A stretch of DNA of 64,000 bases from Amycolatopsis decaplanina DSM 44594 (lineage in GTDB: Bacteria; Actinomycetota; Actinomycetes; Mycobacteriales; Pseudonocardiaceae), in the NCBI RefSeq assembly GCF_000342005.1, contig NZ_AOHO01000026.1, positions 1 to 64,000 of the forward strand, in the 5' to 3' direction. The position numbers were made by a program, and so were the translations under genes. The notes beneath the pieces are model-generated. The model was not told the DNA's origin. It saw only the letters and a list, made by a program, of their open reading frames with translations, and searched no databases. Positions 34,833-42,929 of the stretch are shown one piece after another; the stretch's first letter is position 1; each line of letters opens with the position of its first letter.

Positions 34833-37180
34833 CGGTCGCTCCCAGGTCGCCAGCGGGCGTGCGCGGTACCGGGTTCCCCCGAGCGCAGCAGTTCCAGCCG
34901 TGGTTTCGGCCCGTCGGTGCGGCCGCCCTGCGGTTTCCGGCTGCCGGCCGCGAACTGCTTCGGCCACGGCATCGGATAGCCCTGTTCGGCGGCGGCGTGA
35001 AGTGTCCACTGTGGATCGTAGAGGTGGGTTCTGCCGAGCGCGCACAGATCCGCGCGGCCAGCGAGGATCAGCGAGTTGACGTCGTCGTAGGAGGAGATCG
35101 CGCCGACGGCGATCACCGCGATCCCGTACTCGCGCCCGATCTCGTTGCGGATCCGGTCGGCGTACGGTGTCTGATAACTGCGGCCGTACTCGGGCTTCTC
35201 CTCGCTGACGACCTGACCGGTCGACACGTCGATGCCGTCGGCGCCGTGCTCGGCGAACGCGCGGGCGATCTCGACGGCGTCGTCGACGTCGATTCCGCCG
35301 TCGTACCAGTCGGTCGCGGAGATGCGGACCGTCATCGGCCGCTCCGCGGGCCAGGCCGCGCGGACGGCGTCGAAGACTTCGAGCGGGAAACGCAGCCTGT
35401 TCTCCAGCGAGCCGCCGTATTCGTCGGTGCGCCGGTTGGTCAGCGGGGACAGGAACGACGACAGCAGATAGCCGTGCGCGCAGTGCAGTTCGAGGAGGTC
35501 GAACCCGGCGCGCGCGGCGGCACCGGCGGCGTGGGCGAACTGGTCGCGGATCTCGGCCAGTTCGGGTTTCGTGAGTTCGCGTGGGGTCTGATTCGCTTCG
35601 CTGTACGGGATCGGGGACGGGCCGCAGATCTCCCAGTTGCCCTTCGGCAGCGGCTGGTCGATGCCGTCCCACATCAGTTTCGTGGAACCCTTGCGTCCCG
35701 AATGGCCCAGCTGGACACCGATGCGTGCGGGGGTGTGGCCGTGGACGAAATCGGTGACCCGCGCCCAGGCTCGTTCCTGTTCGCCGGTGTACAGGCCGCC
35801 GCAACCCGGGGTGATGCGGCCGGTTTCGGAGACGCAGACCATCTCCGTCATCACCAGCCCGGCGCCGCCGAGCGCCTTGCTTCCCAGGTGTACCAAGTGG
35901 AAATCGGTCGGGACACCCTCCTCGGAGGAGTACATGTCCATCGGCGAGACGACGACGCGGTTCGGCAGGTCCAGGTTCCCGATCCGGAACGGCTGGAACA
36001 TCGGCGGCCGGACATCGGAGTCCAAAGTGGACGCGAACCAGGTGTCCAGTTCTGCGGCGAATTCGGGGTCGCGCAGCCGGAGGTTGTCGTAGGTGACGCG
36101 ACGGCTGCGGGTGAGGATGTTGAACGCGAACTGCGCCGGATCCTGGTGGGTGTACTGGCCCATGTTCTCGAACCATTCCAGGCTCGCCTGCGCGGCACGC
36201 TGGGTCGAAGTGACGACGGGCCGTCGTTCCGCCTCGTAGGCTTTCAGCGCGCTGTCCCTATCGGACTGCTCGTGGAGGCAGGCGGCGAGCGCGAGCGCGT
36301 CCTCCATGGCGAGTTTCGTGCCGGAGCCGATGGAGAAATGCGCCGTGTGCGCGGCGTCGCCGAGCAGGACGACGTTCTCGTGCCGCCAGCTCGCGCAGCG
36401 CACGGTGGCGAACGCGGTCCACTTCGAGTTGTTGGCGAACACCTGGTGGCCGCCGAGGACGTCCGCGCAGAGTTCGCGGATGACCTCGATCGACTTCTCG
36501 TCGCTCTCGCCTGGTGCCAGCGCGGTCGCGGCGATGTCGCCGAAAGCGCGCTGCCAGACGTCCTCGTGCAGTTCGAGGATGAACGTGCTCGCGGTGTCGC
36601 TGTACGGGTAGCCGTGGATCTGCATGATCCCGTGCGGGGTCTCCAGGACGTGGAACTTGAAGGCGTCGAAGACGAGGTCCGTGCCGAGCCAGATGTACTT
36701 GCAGCGCCTGGTCTGAAGGCTCGGCCGGAAGCTTTCGGCGAGGGCGTCGCGGGTCGGCGAGTTGACGCCGTCCGCCGCGACGACGAGGTCGTACTCGGCG
36801 CTCGCTTCGGCCGCGCTCGGTGCCGCGGTGCGGAAACGCACGTCCACACCGAGTTCCGCGCAGCGTTCCTGGAGGATGCCGAGCAGCCGTTTGCGGCTCA
36901 TCGCGGCGAACCCATGCCCGCCGGAGGTGTGCACCGTGCCGCGGAAGTGGACGTCGATGTCGTCCCAGCGCGCGAACTCCCGGCGCATGGCGGCGTGGAT
37001 CACCGGATCGGCGTGCTCGATCCCGCCGAGCGTCTCGTCGGAGAACACCACACCGAACCCGAAGGTGTCGTCGGGCGCGTTGCGCTCCCAGACGGTGATC
37101 TCGTGATCGGGATGGAGCTGTTTCGCCAGCGTGGCGAAGTAGAGCCCCGCCGGGCCGCCGCCTAACACCGCGATACGCAC
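34829..37180 (-). CDS. Bifunctional aromatic acyl-CoA monooxygenase / OYE-type reductase
   Basis: A 783-residue fusion. The N-terminal half (1-about 390) is a class A flavin monooxygenase: FAD motif VLGGGPAGLYFATLAK, DG-type motif LVVAADGVNSPTRDAL and GD motif VVLLGDAAHTAHFSIGSGTKLAMEDA. The C-terminal half (about 400-760) is an Old Yellow Enzyme/NADH:flavin oxidoreductase (FRIGNLDLPNRVVVSPMDMYSS, LHCAHGYLLSSFLSPLTNRRTDEYGGS). This architecture is known for salicylyl-CoA 5-hydroxylase and 2-aminobenzoyl-CoA monooxygenase/reductase. Context with RidA makes the anthraniloyl-CoA route attractive (inference). A ligase to make the CoA ester is not adjacent. Confidence 0.9.
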   Translation of the reverse strand: MRIAVLGGGPAGLYFATLAKQLHPDHEITVWERNAPDDTFGFGVVFSDETLGGIEHADPVIHAAMRREFARWDDIDVHFRGTVHTSGGHGFAAMSRKRLLGILQERCAELGVDVRFRTAAPSAAEASAEYDLVVAADGVNSPTRDALAESFRPSLQTRRCKYIWLGTDLVFDAFKFHVLETPHGIMQIHGYPYSDTASTFILELHEDVWQRAFGDIAATALAPGESDEKSIEVIRELCADVLGGHQVFANNSKWTAFATVRCASWRHENVVLLGDAAHTAHFSIGSGTKLAMEDALALAACLHEQSDRDSALKAYEAERRPVVTSTQRAAQASLEWFENMGQYTHQDPAQFAFNILTRSRRVTYDNLRLRDPEFAAELDTWFASTLDSDVRPPMFQPFRIGNLDLPNRVVVSPMDMYSSEEGVPTDFHLVHLGSKALGGAGLVMTEMVCVSETGRITPGCGGLYTGEQERAWARVTDFVHGHTPARIGVQLGHSGRKGSTKLMWDGIDQPLPKGNWEICGPSPIPYSEANQTPRELTKPELAEIRDQFAHAAGAAARAGFDLLELHCAHGYLLSSFLSPLTNRRTDEYGGSLENRLRFPLEVFDAVRAAWPAERPMTVRISATDWYDGGIDVDDAVEIARAFAEHGADGIDVSTGQVVSEEKPEYGRSYQTPYADRIRNEIGREYGIAVIAVGAISSYDDVNSLILAGRADLCALGRTHLYDPQWTLHAAAEQGYPMPWPKQFAAGSRKPQGGRTDGPKPRLELLRSGEPGTAHARWRPGSDR

Positions 37181-37240
37181 GTCGCTCAGGGTATGTCGCG
37201 GTATGTACGACCGTCAACGATGCGGGATATGCTGACCCGT

Positions 37241-37630
37241 ATGGAGCGCATCAACCCGCCCGGGCTCGGCCGTCCCTCCGGCTTCTCGCACGCCGTCGCG
37301 GCGAGTGGCCGGTTCGTCTTCCTCGCCGGTCAGACGGCGCTGGACGAGGAGAACCGCATCGTCGGCGACGGCGTGGTCGAGCAGTTCGAACGCGCGTTGT
37401 CCAACCTGCTCACCGCGTTGCGCGCGGCGGGCGGGCAACCGTCGGATCTGTGCAGCGTGACCATCTACATCGTCGACATGGACGACTACCGCGCCCACGC
37501 TCGCGAGATCGGCGCGGTGTGGAAGCGGCTGGCCGGGAGCGAGTACCCCGCGATGGCGGGGATCGGCGTCAGCCGGCTCTGGGACGTGGAGGCGCTGGTG
37601 GAAGTTCAGGGCTTCGCCGTGGTCGCGTAG
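37241..37630 (+). CDS. RidA-family enamine/imine deaminase
   Basis: About 129 residues of the YjgF/YER057c/UK114 fold (INPPGLGRPSGFSHAVAASGRFVFLAGQTALDE...). RidA proteins hydrolyse reactive enamine/imine intermediates to keto compounds and ammonia. It diverges from the monooxygenase/reductase gene with only about 60 nt between them, so the two probably share control. No clear ribosome binding site precedes ATG 37241; ATGs at 37220 and 37229 are in frame, and leaderless initiation is possible. Confidence 0.85.
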   Translation: MERINPPGLGRPSGFSHAVAASGRFVFLAGQTALDEENRIVGDGVVEQFERALSNLLTALRAAGGQPSDLCSVTIYIVDMDDYRAHAREIGAVWKRLAGSEYPAMAGIGVSRLWDVEALVEVQGFAVVA

Positions 37631-37641
37631 TTGACCCAGGT

Positions 37642-37692
37642 CCGTGAAGGCCTCCTTCACTACCTTCAGGGTAGGCAAGGAGGCCTTCACGG
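37642..37692. repeat. Palindromic repeat, family B copy 3
   Basis: 22-nt arms (37642-37663 and 37671-37692) beginning CCGTGAAGGCCTCC pair with two mismatches over a 7-nt loop. It lies between the stops of the convergent ridA-like and PaaX-like genes. Confidence 0.85.
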
Positions 37693-37723
37693 CCGTGCGG
37701 GCGGTAGAGGGAGCAGGAGTCCT

Positions 37724-38581
37724 TCAGCACACGTCGGGCAGTGTCCGCGACACGTGCGCGGCCGCGGCCTCGCCCAGCCGCGAGTGCAGCGTGAAGAACA
37801 GGTCCGCGGCCCGGATCCCGGCCCAGCCCGGCGGCAGCAGTTCGGCGGGCAGGCCAGGGTCGAGGTAGGGCAGCCGCCGCCAGTCGGTCAGCACACGGAC
37901 GTAGTCGGCGAACGCTTCGGCCTCGTCCGTGGTCTTGCGCCGCTGCCACCGCCGGAGAGCGGCCGCGTGCTCGTCGAGGAAGGCGGTGTACAGCGACTCG
38001 AGCTGGTCGAGGTCCCACCAGTCTCGGATCTTCTCCCGCACGTCGCCGAACGCGAGGTGCTCGGCGTGGAAGAGGTCGGCGTAACCCTCCAGTTCGAGCC
38101 GTCGCAGCATGTCCGAGGTCGCGTCGCGCAGATGCGCCGGCGCGATCCAGACGCCGGACGACGCGGTCCCGAAGCCGAGCCGGGCGAGCTGTGTGCGAAG
38201 AACGTGCCTTTTGTGCCGTTCGGCTTCCGGCACGGAGAACACCGCGAGCAGCCAGCCGTCACCGGGGGCGGCGCGTTTGCGGCGGAAGATCCGCTCGTCA
38301 CCTTCACGCAGGATCGCCAGCGCGGTTTCGGAAAGCTCGTAACCGGCGGCCCCGTTCCGGCGTACCGCGGAAAGGATCCCGCGCCGTTTCAGCCGGGAGA
38401 TGGACGACCGGACGGCCGGCTCCTCGACGTCCACGCCGGCCAGCAGGTCGATCAGGGAACGGACGGAAAGCCAGCCGCCCTCACCACGCGAGTAGAGGCC
38501 GTACACGGTCACGATCAACTGGCGCGGTTGCGCCGTTCGCCCCGCGCCGTCGACTTCGGTTGCCTCCGACACGGCCGTCAC
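37724..38581 (-). CDS. PaaX-family transcriptional regulator
   Basis: About 285 residues from GTG 38581. A winged-helix N-terminus (PRQLIVTVYGLYSRGEGGWLSVRSLIDLLAGVDVEEPAVRSSISRLKRRGIL) precedes a PaaX central domain (GDGWLLAVFSVPEAERHKRHVLRTQLARLGFGTASSGVWIAP) and the PaaX C-terminal domain with FVRVLTDWRRLPYLDPGLPAELLP-like sequence. PaaX represses phenylacetate catabolism and responds to an aryl-CoA thioester; here the adjacent aryl-CoA monooxygenase operon is the natural target. Confidence 0.88.
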   Translation of the reverse strand: MTAVSEATEVDGAGRTAQPRQLIVTVYGLYSRGEGGWLSVRSLIDLLAGVDVEEPAVRSSISRLKRRGILSAVRRNGAAGYELSETALAILREGDERIFRRKRAAPGDGWLLAVFSVPEAERHKRHVLRTQLARLGFGTASSGVWIAPAHLRDATSDMLRRLELEGYADLFHAEHLAFGDVREKIRDWWDLDQLESLYTAFLDEHAAALRRWQRRKTTDEAEAFADYVRVLTDWRRLPYLDPGLPAELLPPGWAGIRAADLFFTLHSRLGEAAAAHVSRTLPDVC

Positions 38582-38654
38582 CCGGTCACCATAACAACGA
38601 CGATGAGCCCATGTTTCGGCCGTGACCGAAGCGTTCCGCACTTAGCGTCACGGT

Positions 38655-39326
38655 ATGGAGAATCCGTTGATCGAAGCGCCCGTCCCGCCGGTGCCCCAGG
38701 ACGTCGAGCCGGGTGGTGTCCGGTGGTTGCGGGCGAACGTCGCCCGGTTCAGCCGTCCGGAGGACCACGCGCGGCGGAGGGCACTGGTGCTCGCCGAGCT
38801 GGCGCGGATGGATTCTTTGCGTGACAAGGCTTTCGCGTTCGCCCGTGAATTACGGGACGGACCGGTGGAGCGGACCGTGTGGACGGTTCCGGTCGCCGTG
38901 CTGGCCGCCGAACTCGGCCTGCCGGACGTTTCCCGCGACGTCGCGAAGGTTGCCGGCGCCTACCACCCGCACACGGAAATCGGGACCGATGCCGAAGAAG
39001 CCATGCGGCGGCTGGTCGAGACCTGTGGTGACGTCGACGAGCGGACGGCCGCGCGGATCGGGCTCCTGGTACAGGCGTGCGACGCGACGGCCAAGCTGCT
39101 CGGCAAGGCGCTGGCCGCCCACCGGCCCGATGAGGACGTCGAAAGCCTGCTCGACCGGGTCCTGCGCGAGGATCCGCCGGTCCGGATCACCCGGCGGTGG
39201 GTGGGTGGCGAAGTGGTCGAGGTGGACCTGTCGGAACGTCCGTTCGGAGCAGGGCCGAAACAGTGCCCTGGAGAAACGCAGGCGCGACAAGTGGCCGCGG
39301 GAATTCTCGACGCCCTCTTGTGCTAA
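38655..39326 (+). CDS. Shortened cytochrome P450-like protein
   Basis: A 223-residue protein, about half the usual P450 length. The haem-thiolate loop is intact (PFGAGPKQCPG, 196-206, Cys204) and the preceding K-helix-like stretch LREDPPVRITRRW is recognisable. The I-helix is reduced to LLVQACDATAKLLG (138-150). The ExxR glutamate is replaced (RVLR), and the meander of about 40 residues between VEVDLSE and the haem loop is missing. The frame is continuous, so this is a compact protein, not a visible frameshift. Whether it binds haem or acts as an enzyme is unknown. No ribosome binding site is evident. Confidence 0.75.
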   Translation: MENPLIEAPVPPVPQDVEPGGVRWLRANVARFSRPEDHARRRALVLAELARMDSLRDKAFAFARELRDGPVERTVWTVPVAVLAAELGLPDVSRDVAKVAGAYHPHTEIGTDAEEAMRRLVETCGDVDERTAARIGLLVQACDATAKLLGKALAAHRPDEDVESLLDRVLREDPPVRITRRWVGGEVVEVDLSERPFGAGPKQCPGETQARQVAAGILDALLC

Positions 39327-39363
39327 GAATTACCCCGGTCATCTGGAACTGGGGAGTCTTTCG

Positions 39364-39714
39364 ATGCTGTATTTCAATGGTTTCTTCGGCGTTCTCGCGC
39401 TCGGTCTGTGGATCTTCTGCATCGTCGACGTGATCACCACGGACGAGGGGTCGTGCCGCAACATGCCCAAGGGGATGTGGCTGCTGCTGGTGCTGATCGT
39501 CCCGTTGATCGGCTCGATCGTCTGGCTGGTCGCCGGTCGTCCGCAGCACGCCGTCCGCGCCCCGCGCGGCCGCTACGAACGTGAGACACCGGCGTTCCCG
39601 GAGTACGACCGGCCGGGCCGGTTCGCCGCGACGAGCGCCGCGGACGACGAAGAGTTCCTGCGCAAGTGCCGTGAGCGCGCCGAGGAGCAGCGCCGCAAGG
39701 CCCGTGAAGGCTGA
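39364..39714 (+). CDS. PLDc_N-domain small membrane protein
   Basis: A 116-residue protein with two N-terminal membrane helices (about 4-22 and 38-58) and a charged cytosolic tail. FGVLALGLWIFCIVDVITTD and GMWLLLVLIVPLIGSIVWLVAGRP match the phospholipase D-nuclease N-terminal (PLDc_N) family, common in actinobacteria; no nuclease domain follows. GGGGAG lies 7 nt before the ATG. It follows the P450-like gene by 37 nt. Confidence 0.82.
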   Translation: MLYFNGFFGVLALGLWIFCIVDVITTDEGSCRNMPKGMWLLLVLIVPLIGSIVWLVAGRPQHAVRAPRGRYERETPAFPEYDRPGRFAATSAADDEEFLRKCRERAEEQRRKAREG

Positions 39715-39753
39715 GTAGCCTCGGTGCCGAGGAGATCGACACTGGAGGAGAAC

Positions 39754-40170
39754 ATGTCCGACACGCTCGACTGGAACAAGAACATCATCAAGGAGTTCCG
39801 CGAGAACGAGGGGAAGGTGGGCGGACCGTTCGAGGGCGGCTCCCTGCTGCTGCTCACCACTATCGGGGCGAAAAGCGGCGAGCCGCGCACGTCGCCGCTC
39901 GCGTACGCGGAGGAGGACGGCAAGTACGTCGTCGCCGCGTCGTACGCCGGGGCGGACAAGAACCCGGCCTGGTATCACAACATCTTGGCGAACCCGAAGG
40001 TCACCGTCGAGGTCGGCACGGAGAAGTTCGACGCGATCGCGACGGTCGTGCTCGAAGACCGCGCCGAGCGTGACCGTCTCTACGCGAAGATGGTCAGCAC
40101 GATGCCGGGCTTCGCCGACTACGAGAAGAAGACCGACCGGGTGATCCCGGTCGTCACGATCTCGCGCTGA
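39754..40170 (+). CDS. F420-type deazaflavin-dependent nitroreductase relative (DDN family)
   Basis: A 138-residue split beta-barrel protein. FEGGSLLLLTTIGAKSGEPRTSPLAYAEEDGKYVVAASYAGADKNPAWYHNILANPKVTVEVG is typical of the F420H2-dependent Ddn family that in mycobacteria reduces quinones and nitroimidazoles. GGAGGA precedes the ATG at 39754. It may share a transcript with the two upstream genes. Substrate unknown; membrane quinone protection is a reasonable guess. Confidence 0.87.
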   Translation: MSDTLDWNKNIIKEFRENEGKVGGPFEGGSLLLLTTIGAKSGEPRTSPLAYAEEDGKYVVAASYAGADKNPAWYHNILANPKVTVEVGTEKFDAIATVVLEDRAERDRLYAKMVSTMPGFADYEKKTDRVIPVVTISR

Positions 40171-40177
40171 TCCGCCC

Positions 40178-40242
40178 GCATTCAGTCCTCTGAATGCGGT
40201 ACTTGCGCGTGCAACTACCGCATCCAGAGGACGAAACGCGGG
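40178..40242. terminator. Nested long hairpin at convergent 3' ends
   Basis: Arms 40185-40206 and 40211-40232 (GTCCTCTGAATGCGG... with its complement) pair with two mismatches and extend imperfectly outward. A smaller perfect stem, CGCATTCA/TGAATGCG (40178-40185 and 40192-40199), can form instead within the left arm. Located between the nitroreductase stop and the acyltransferase stop. Confidence 0.7.
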
Positions 40243-40245
40243 AGG

Positions 40246-41427
40246 TCAGCGCGCGCCGCTGGGGGCTTCGACGGCGTCCGGCCGCTTGAGTTCGGCCTCG
40301 GCCGCACGCAGCGCCTTGCGCTCCTGGCGGCGCGCGATCAGCTTCTTGCCGGTGAGGATCATCGGCTGCTCCACCCAGCGGTGGATCAGGTCCGCGATCC
40401 CGAGCCCGACCGCGAACACCGTCAGCGCGCTGATCATCCGGTGCTCGCCCAGCGGCGGGATCGCCGCGACCACGGCGAAGTGCACCGGGCCCTGCAGCAG
40501 GTACAGGGAGTACGAGCGCTCACCGACGAACCGCATCACCTTCGTGGCCAGCAGCCGGCGCAGCGGACCCGGCGAGACGAGCACGACCAGCAACATCGCC
40601 GAGAGCAGGCCGTAGGCGATCAGCAGGCCCAGGTTGCTGCCGGTCTCCCACCACAGGCTTTCCATGTTGACGTGCAGCACGGCGAAGGCGCCGAACACCG
40701 GGATCGCCGCGAGCGGATGGGTCAGCGGTTTGATCACCGCGAAAGACCGGCGGTAGTGCATCGCGATCGCCAGCACGCAGCCGATCAGCAGGATCGCGTA
40801 GTGCACGGTCGACCGGTAGATCGGCACCTGCGGCCCGTTGAGCACCCAGCCGCTGGTGACGCCCACCAGCCCGGCCATCAGCGCGAACGCGGCGAACGCC
40901 AGCGCGAGCTTGCGCCAGGCGGCGGCCAGCCCGACCGCGCCCGCGACCACCAGCAGGAACGGCCAGACCAGGTAGAACTTCTCCTCGATGCCCAGCGTCC
41001 ACGAGCCGCTGAAGAAGTTGTCCGGGCCGTTCGGCTTGCTGCCGGGCAGGAACTCGTTGAAGAAGGTCAGGTAGTACTTCAGCGCGTGCGGGAGTTCGCG
41101 GGTGAAGAACTCCCCGCGCAGCCACACGAACACGACGATCCCGCCGAGGATCACCAGGTACGGCGGCAGGATCCGGAACACCCGGCGCAGGTAGAACGCC
41201 GAAAGCGAGATCCGGCCGGTCCGGTCCTGTTCACGCAACAGCAGCGTCGTGATCAGGAAACCGGACAGCACGAAGAAGATGTAGACACCGACCCAGCCGG
41301 ACAGCCAGCTCCACTTCGGGCCCGCGAAGTGGAAGAGGATCACGATGGTGGCCGCGATCGCGCGCAGCCCGTCGAGCGCGGGGAACCGACGCATGGCGAG
41401 GAACTCGTCATGGTCCAAAGTGCGCAC
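40246..41427 (-). CDS. Acyltransferase 3 (OafA/YrhL-like) membrane protein
   Basis: A 393-residue membrane acyltransferase with about ten helices. The conserved catalytic His lies in FPALDGLRAIAATIVILFHFAG, followed by the WVGVYIFFVLSGFLITTLL and RRVFRILPPYLV motifs; SWTLGIEEKFYLVWPFLL is the standard later segment. Such enzymes acetylate or acylate cell-surface sugars and natural products. AGGGGG lies 5 nt before GTG 41427. No glycan gene is adjacent. Confidence 0.88.
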   Translation of the reverse strand: MRTLDHDEFLAMRRFPALDGLRAIAATIVILFHFAGPKWSWLSGWVGVYIFFVLSGFLITTLLLREQDRTGRISLSAFYLRRVFRILPPYLVILGGIVVFVWLRGEFFTRELPHALKYYLTFFNEFLPGSKPNGPDNFFSGSWTLGIEEKFYLVWPFLLVVAGAVGLAAAWRKLALAFAAFALMAGLVGVTSGWVLNGPQVPIYRSTVHYAILLIGCVLAIAMHYRRSFAVIKPLTHPLAAIPVFGAFAVLHVNMESLWWETGSNLGLLIAYGLLSAMLLVVLVSPGPLRRLLATKVMRFVGERSYSLYLLQGPVHFAVVAAIPPLGEHRMISALTVFAVGLGIADLIHRWVEQPMILTGKKLIARRQERKALRAAEAELKRPDAVEAPSGAR

Positions 41428-41524
41428 AGTGCCCCCTAATGGCGGTATCGGCCCGGAAGTATACGGGTGCCGTTCACTGTGCCTTCGTCCCGGATAGGCG
41501 CCCTCTACCAGCGGATTTCGAAGA

Positions 41525-42859
41525 TCACCCAGCGTCACGCGCCGGTTCGACGTTATGTGTCAGCCGGAAGCGGTTCGCCGGGTCGACGGCCGCCTTGATC
41601 TCGGCGAGCCGCCGCAGATCGGCCGGGGAGTACACCTTGGCCGCTTCGTCGCCCGCGCCGCTCTCGCCGTAGACGAAGGTCAGCAGTTTGCCGGTCGACC
41701 AGGGCTTCAGCGCGTCGAACAGCTTCCCGTGGGCCGCCTTGATCCCGGCCATGCCGTCGTCGTCCACTACGGAAAGTGCCCGGACGGTGAAGCGGGCTTC
41801 ACGGTCCCAGCCGACCCCGGGGTGCTCGGGCATGTCGGACAGCGCGCCGCCGAGCAGGTCCAGCAGGACGACGGTCGGCACCGGGGCGTCCGGGCCGGCG
41901 TGTTCGAGGATCGCGTCGAGCATCGTGTCGTTGAGTTCGGACACGGTGGCGTTGTCGGCGCGGTAACCGTGCGGGAACGGCGGCTCGTTCGCGATCTTGC
42001 CCGATTCGGTGAACGGGATCTCGGCGAGCGTGTCACCCAGCACGGGGGCGGCGGCGCGCAAGGGCTCGAGCAGGCGTTCGCCCTCGGCGGCGTCGCCGAG
42101 GAAGGCGATCCGGACCTGCGCGACATGCTGCCCGCGCAGCGGCTCGGGCACCATCGGCAGATCCGGCATCGGGACCATGGCGAGCGAAGACGTCATCTCA
42201 CGCGGCATCTCCGCCGCCCAGTCGCGCCAGGCGTGGAGCGCCGCGGACAGTGATCCGGTGCCGAAGTGCAGGCTGCCGCCGTACAGCCGGGTGACCGGGA
42301 CGAGCCGGAATTCGAGCGCGGTGACGATCCCGAAGTTGTCGCGGCCGCCGCGCAGTGCCCAGAACAGATCGCGTTCGGTGTCCGGGGTCGCGCGGCGGAG
42401 TTCACCGTCGGCGGTCACGACCTCGATCGCGGTCACCTGGTCGGCGGCCGGACCGTACTTGCGGCCGAGCAGGCCGAACCCGCCGCCGAGGGTGTAGCCG
42501 ACGACGCCGACGCCGGGGAAGGAGCCGCTCAGCGGCGCCAGCCCGTGCTCCGCGGCCGCATCGATGACCGCACCCCAGCGCACGCCCGCTTCGACCCGTG
42601 CGATCCCCTCGTCGATCCGGATCCCGGTCATGCGGTGGGTGGTGACGAGGACGCCGCCCTCGAAGGGGACGCCCACACCGTGCCCGGTCGAGTGGACGGC
42701 GATCGGGAGGTCGTGCTCGCCGGCGTGACGGACGGCCTCGACGACGTCGGCGGCCGAAGCGGCGGGCACGATGACGTCGGGACGGCGGAGCACCGCGGTC
42801 TGGAAACCGGCGAGTTCGTTGTCGTAATCCGGGTCGGCGGAGCGGAGCATCTTGGTCAT
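41525..42859 (-). CDS. FAD-linked oxidase (berberine bridge type)
   Basis: A 444-residue flavoprotein. The FAD domain (about 35-205) has RPDVIVPAASAADVVEAVRHAGEHDLPIAVHSTGHGVG, with the His for covalent FAD attachment, and GSFPGVGVVGYTLGGGFGLLGRKYG. The Cys seen in bicovalent relatives is absent here (GSFPGVG), so a single covalent link is expected. The BBE tail NRFRLTHNVEP is at the C-terminus. It faces a LysR gene; oxidation of a sugar, alcohol or natural product is possible. Confidence 0.88.
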   Translation of the reverse strand: MTKMLRSADPDYDNELAGFQTAVLRRPDVIVPAASAADVVEAVRHAGEHDLPIAVHSTGHGVGVPFEGGVLVTTHRMTGIRIDEGIARVEAGVRWGAVIDAAAEHGLAPLSGSFPGVGVVGYTLGGGFGLLGRKYGPAADQVTAIEVVTADGELRRATPDTERDLFWALRGGRDNFGIVTALEFRLVPVTRLYGGSLHFGTGSLSAALHAWRDWAAEMPREMTSSLAMVPMPDLPMVPEPLRGQHVAQVRIAFLGDAAEGERLLEPLRAAAPVLGDTLAEIPFTESGKIANEPPFPHGYRADNATVSELNDTMLDAILEHAGPDAPVPTVVLLDLLGGALSDMPEHPGVGWDREARFTVRALSVVDDDGMAGIKAAHGKLFDALKPWSTGKLLTFVYGESGAGDEAAKVYSPADLRRLAEIKAAVDPANRFRLTHNVEPARDAG

Positions 42860-42897
42860 GACACCAGCGTGATCTCGATTCGGCCAGAAGTCCAAGA

Positions 42898-42919
42898 TCT
42901 AGTTTGTCTGCGAACTAGA
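42898..42919. promoter_or_regulatory. LysR-type operator in divergent promoter
   Basis: TCTAGTT (42898-42904) and AACTAGA (42913-42919) are exact inverted arms 8 nt apart, fitting the T-N11-A rule of LysR sites. It ends 10 nt before the LysR start and lies between LysR and the FAD oxidase gene. Confidence 0.65.
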
Positions 42920-42929
42920 ATCATCGGTT

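Noticed and set aside
34817..37165. 782-codon plus-strand frame opposite the monooxygenase/reductase
   Set aside because: Low-complexity antisense translation; the minus-strand fusion protein has intact FAD and OYE motifs.
37644..37868. Short frames starting MKASF... across family B palindromes
   Set aside because: Their similar N-termini come from the repeated palindrome sequence, not from protein homology.
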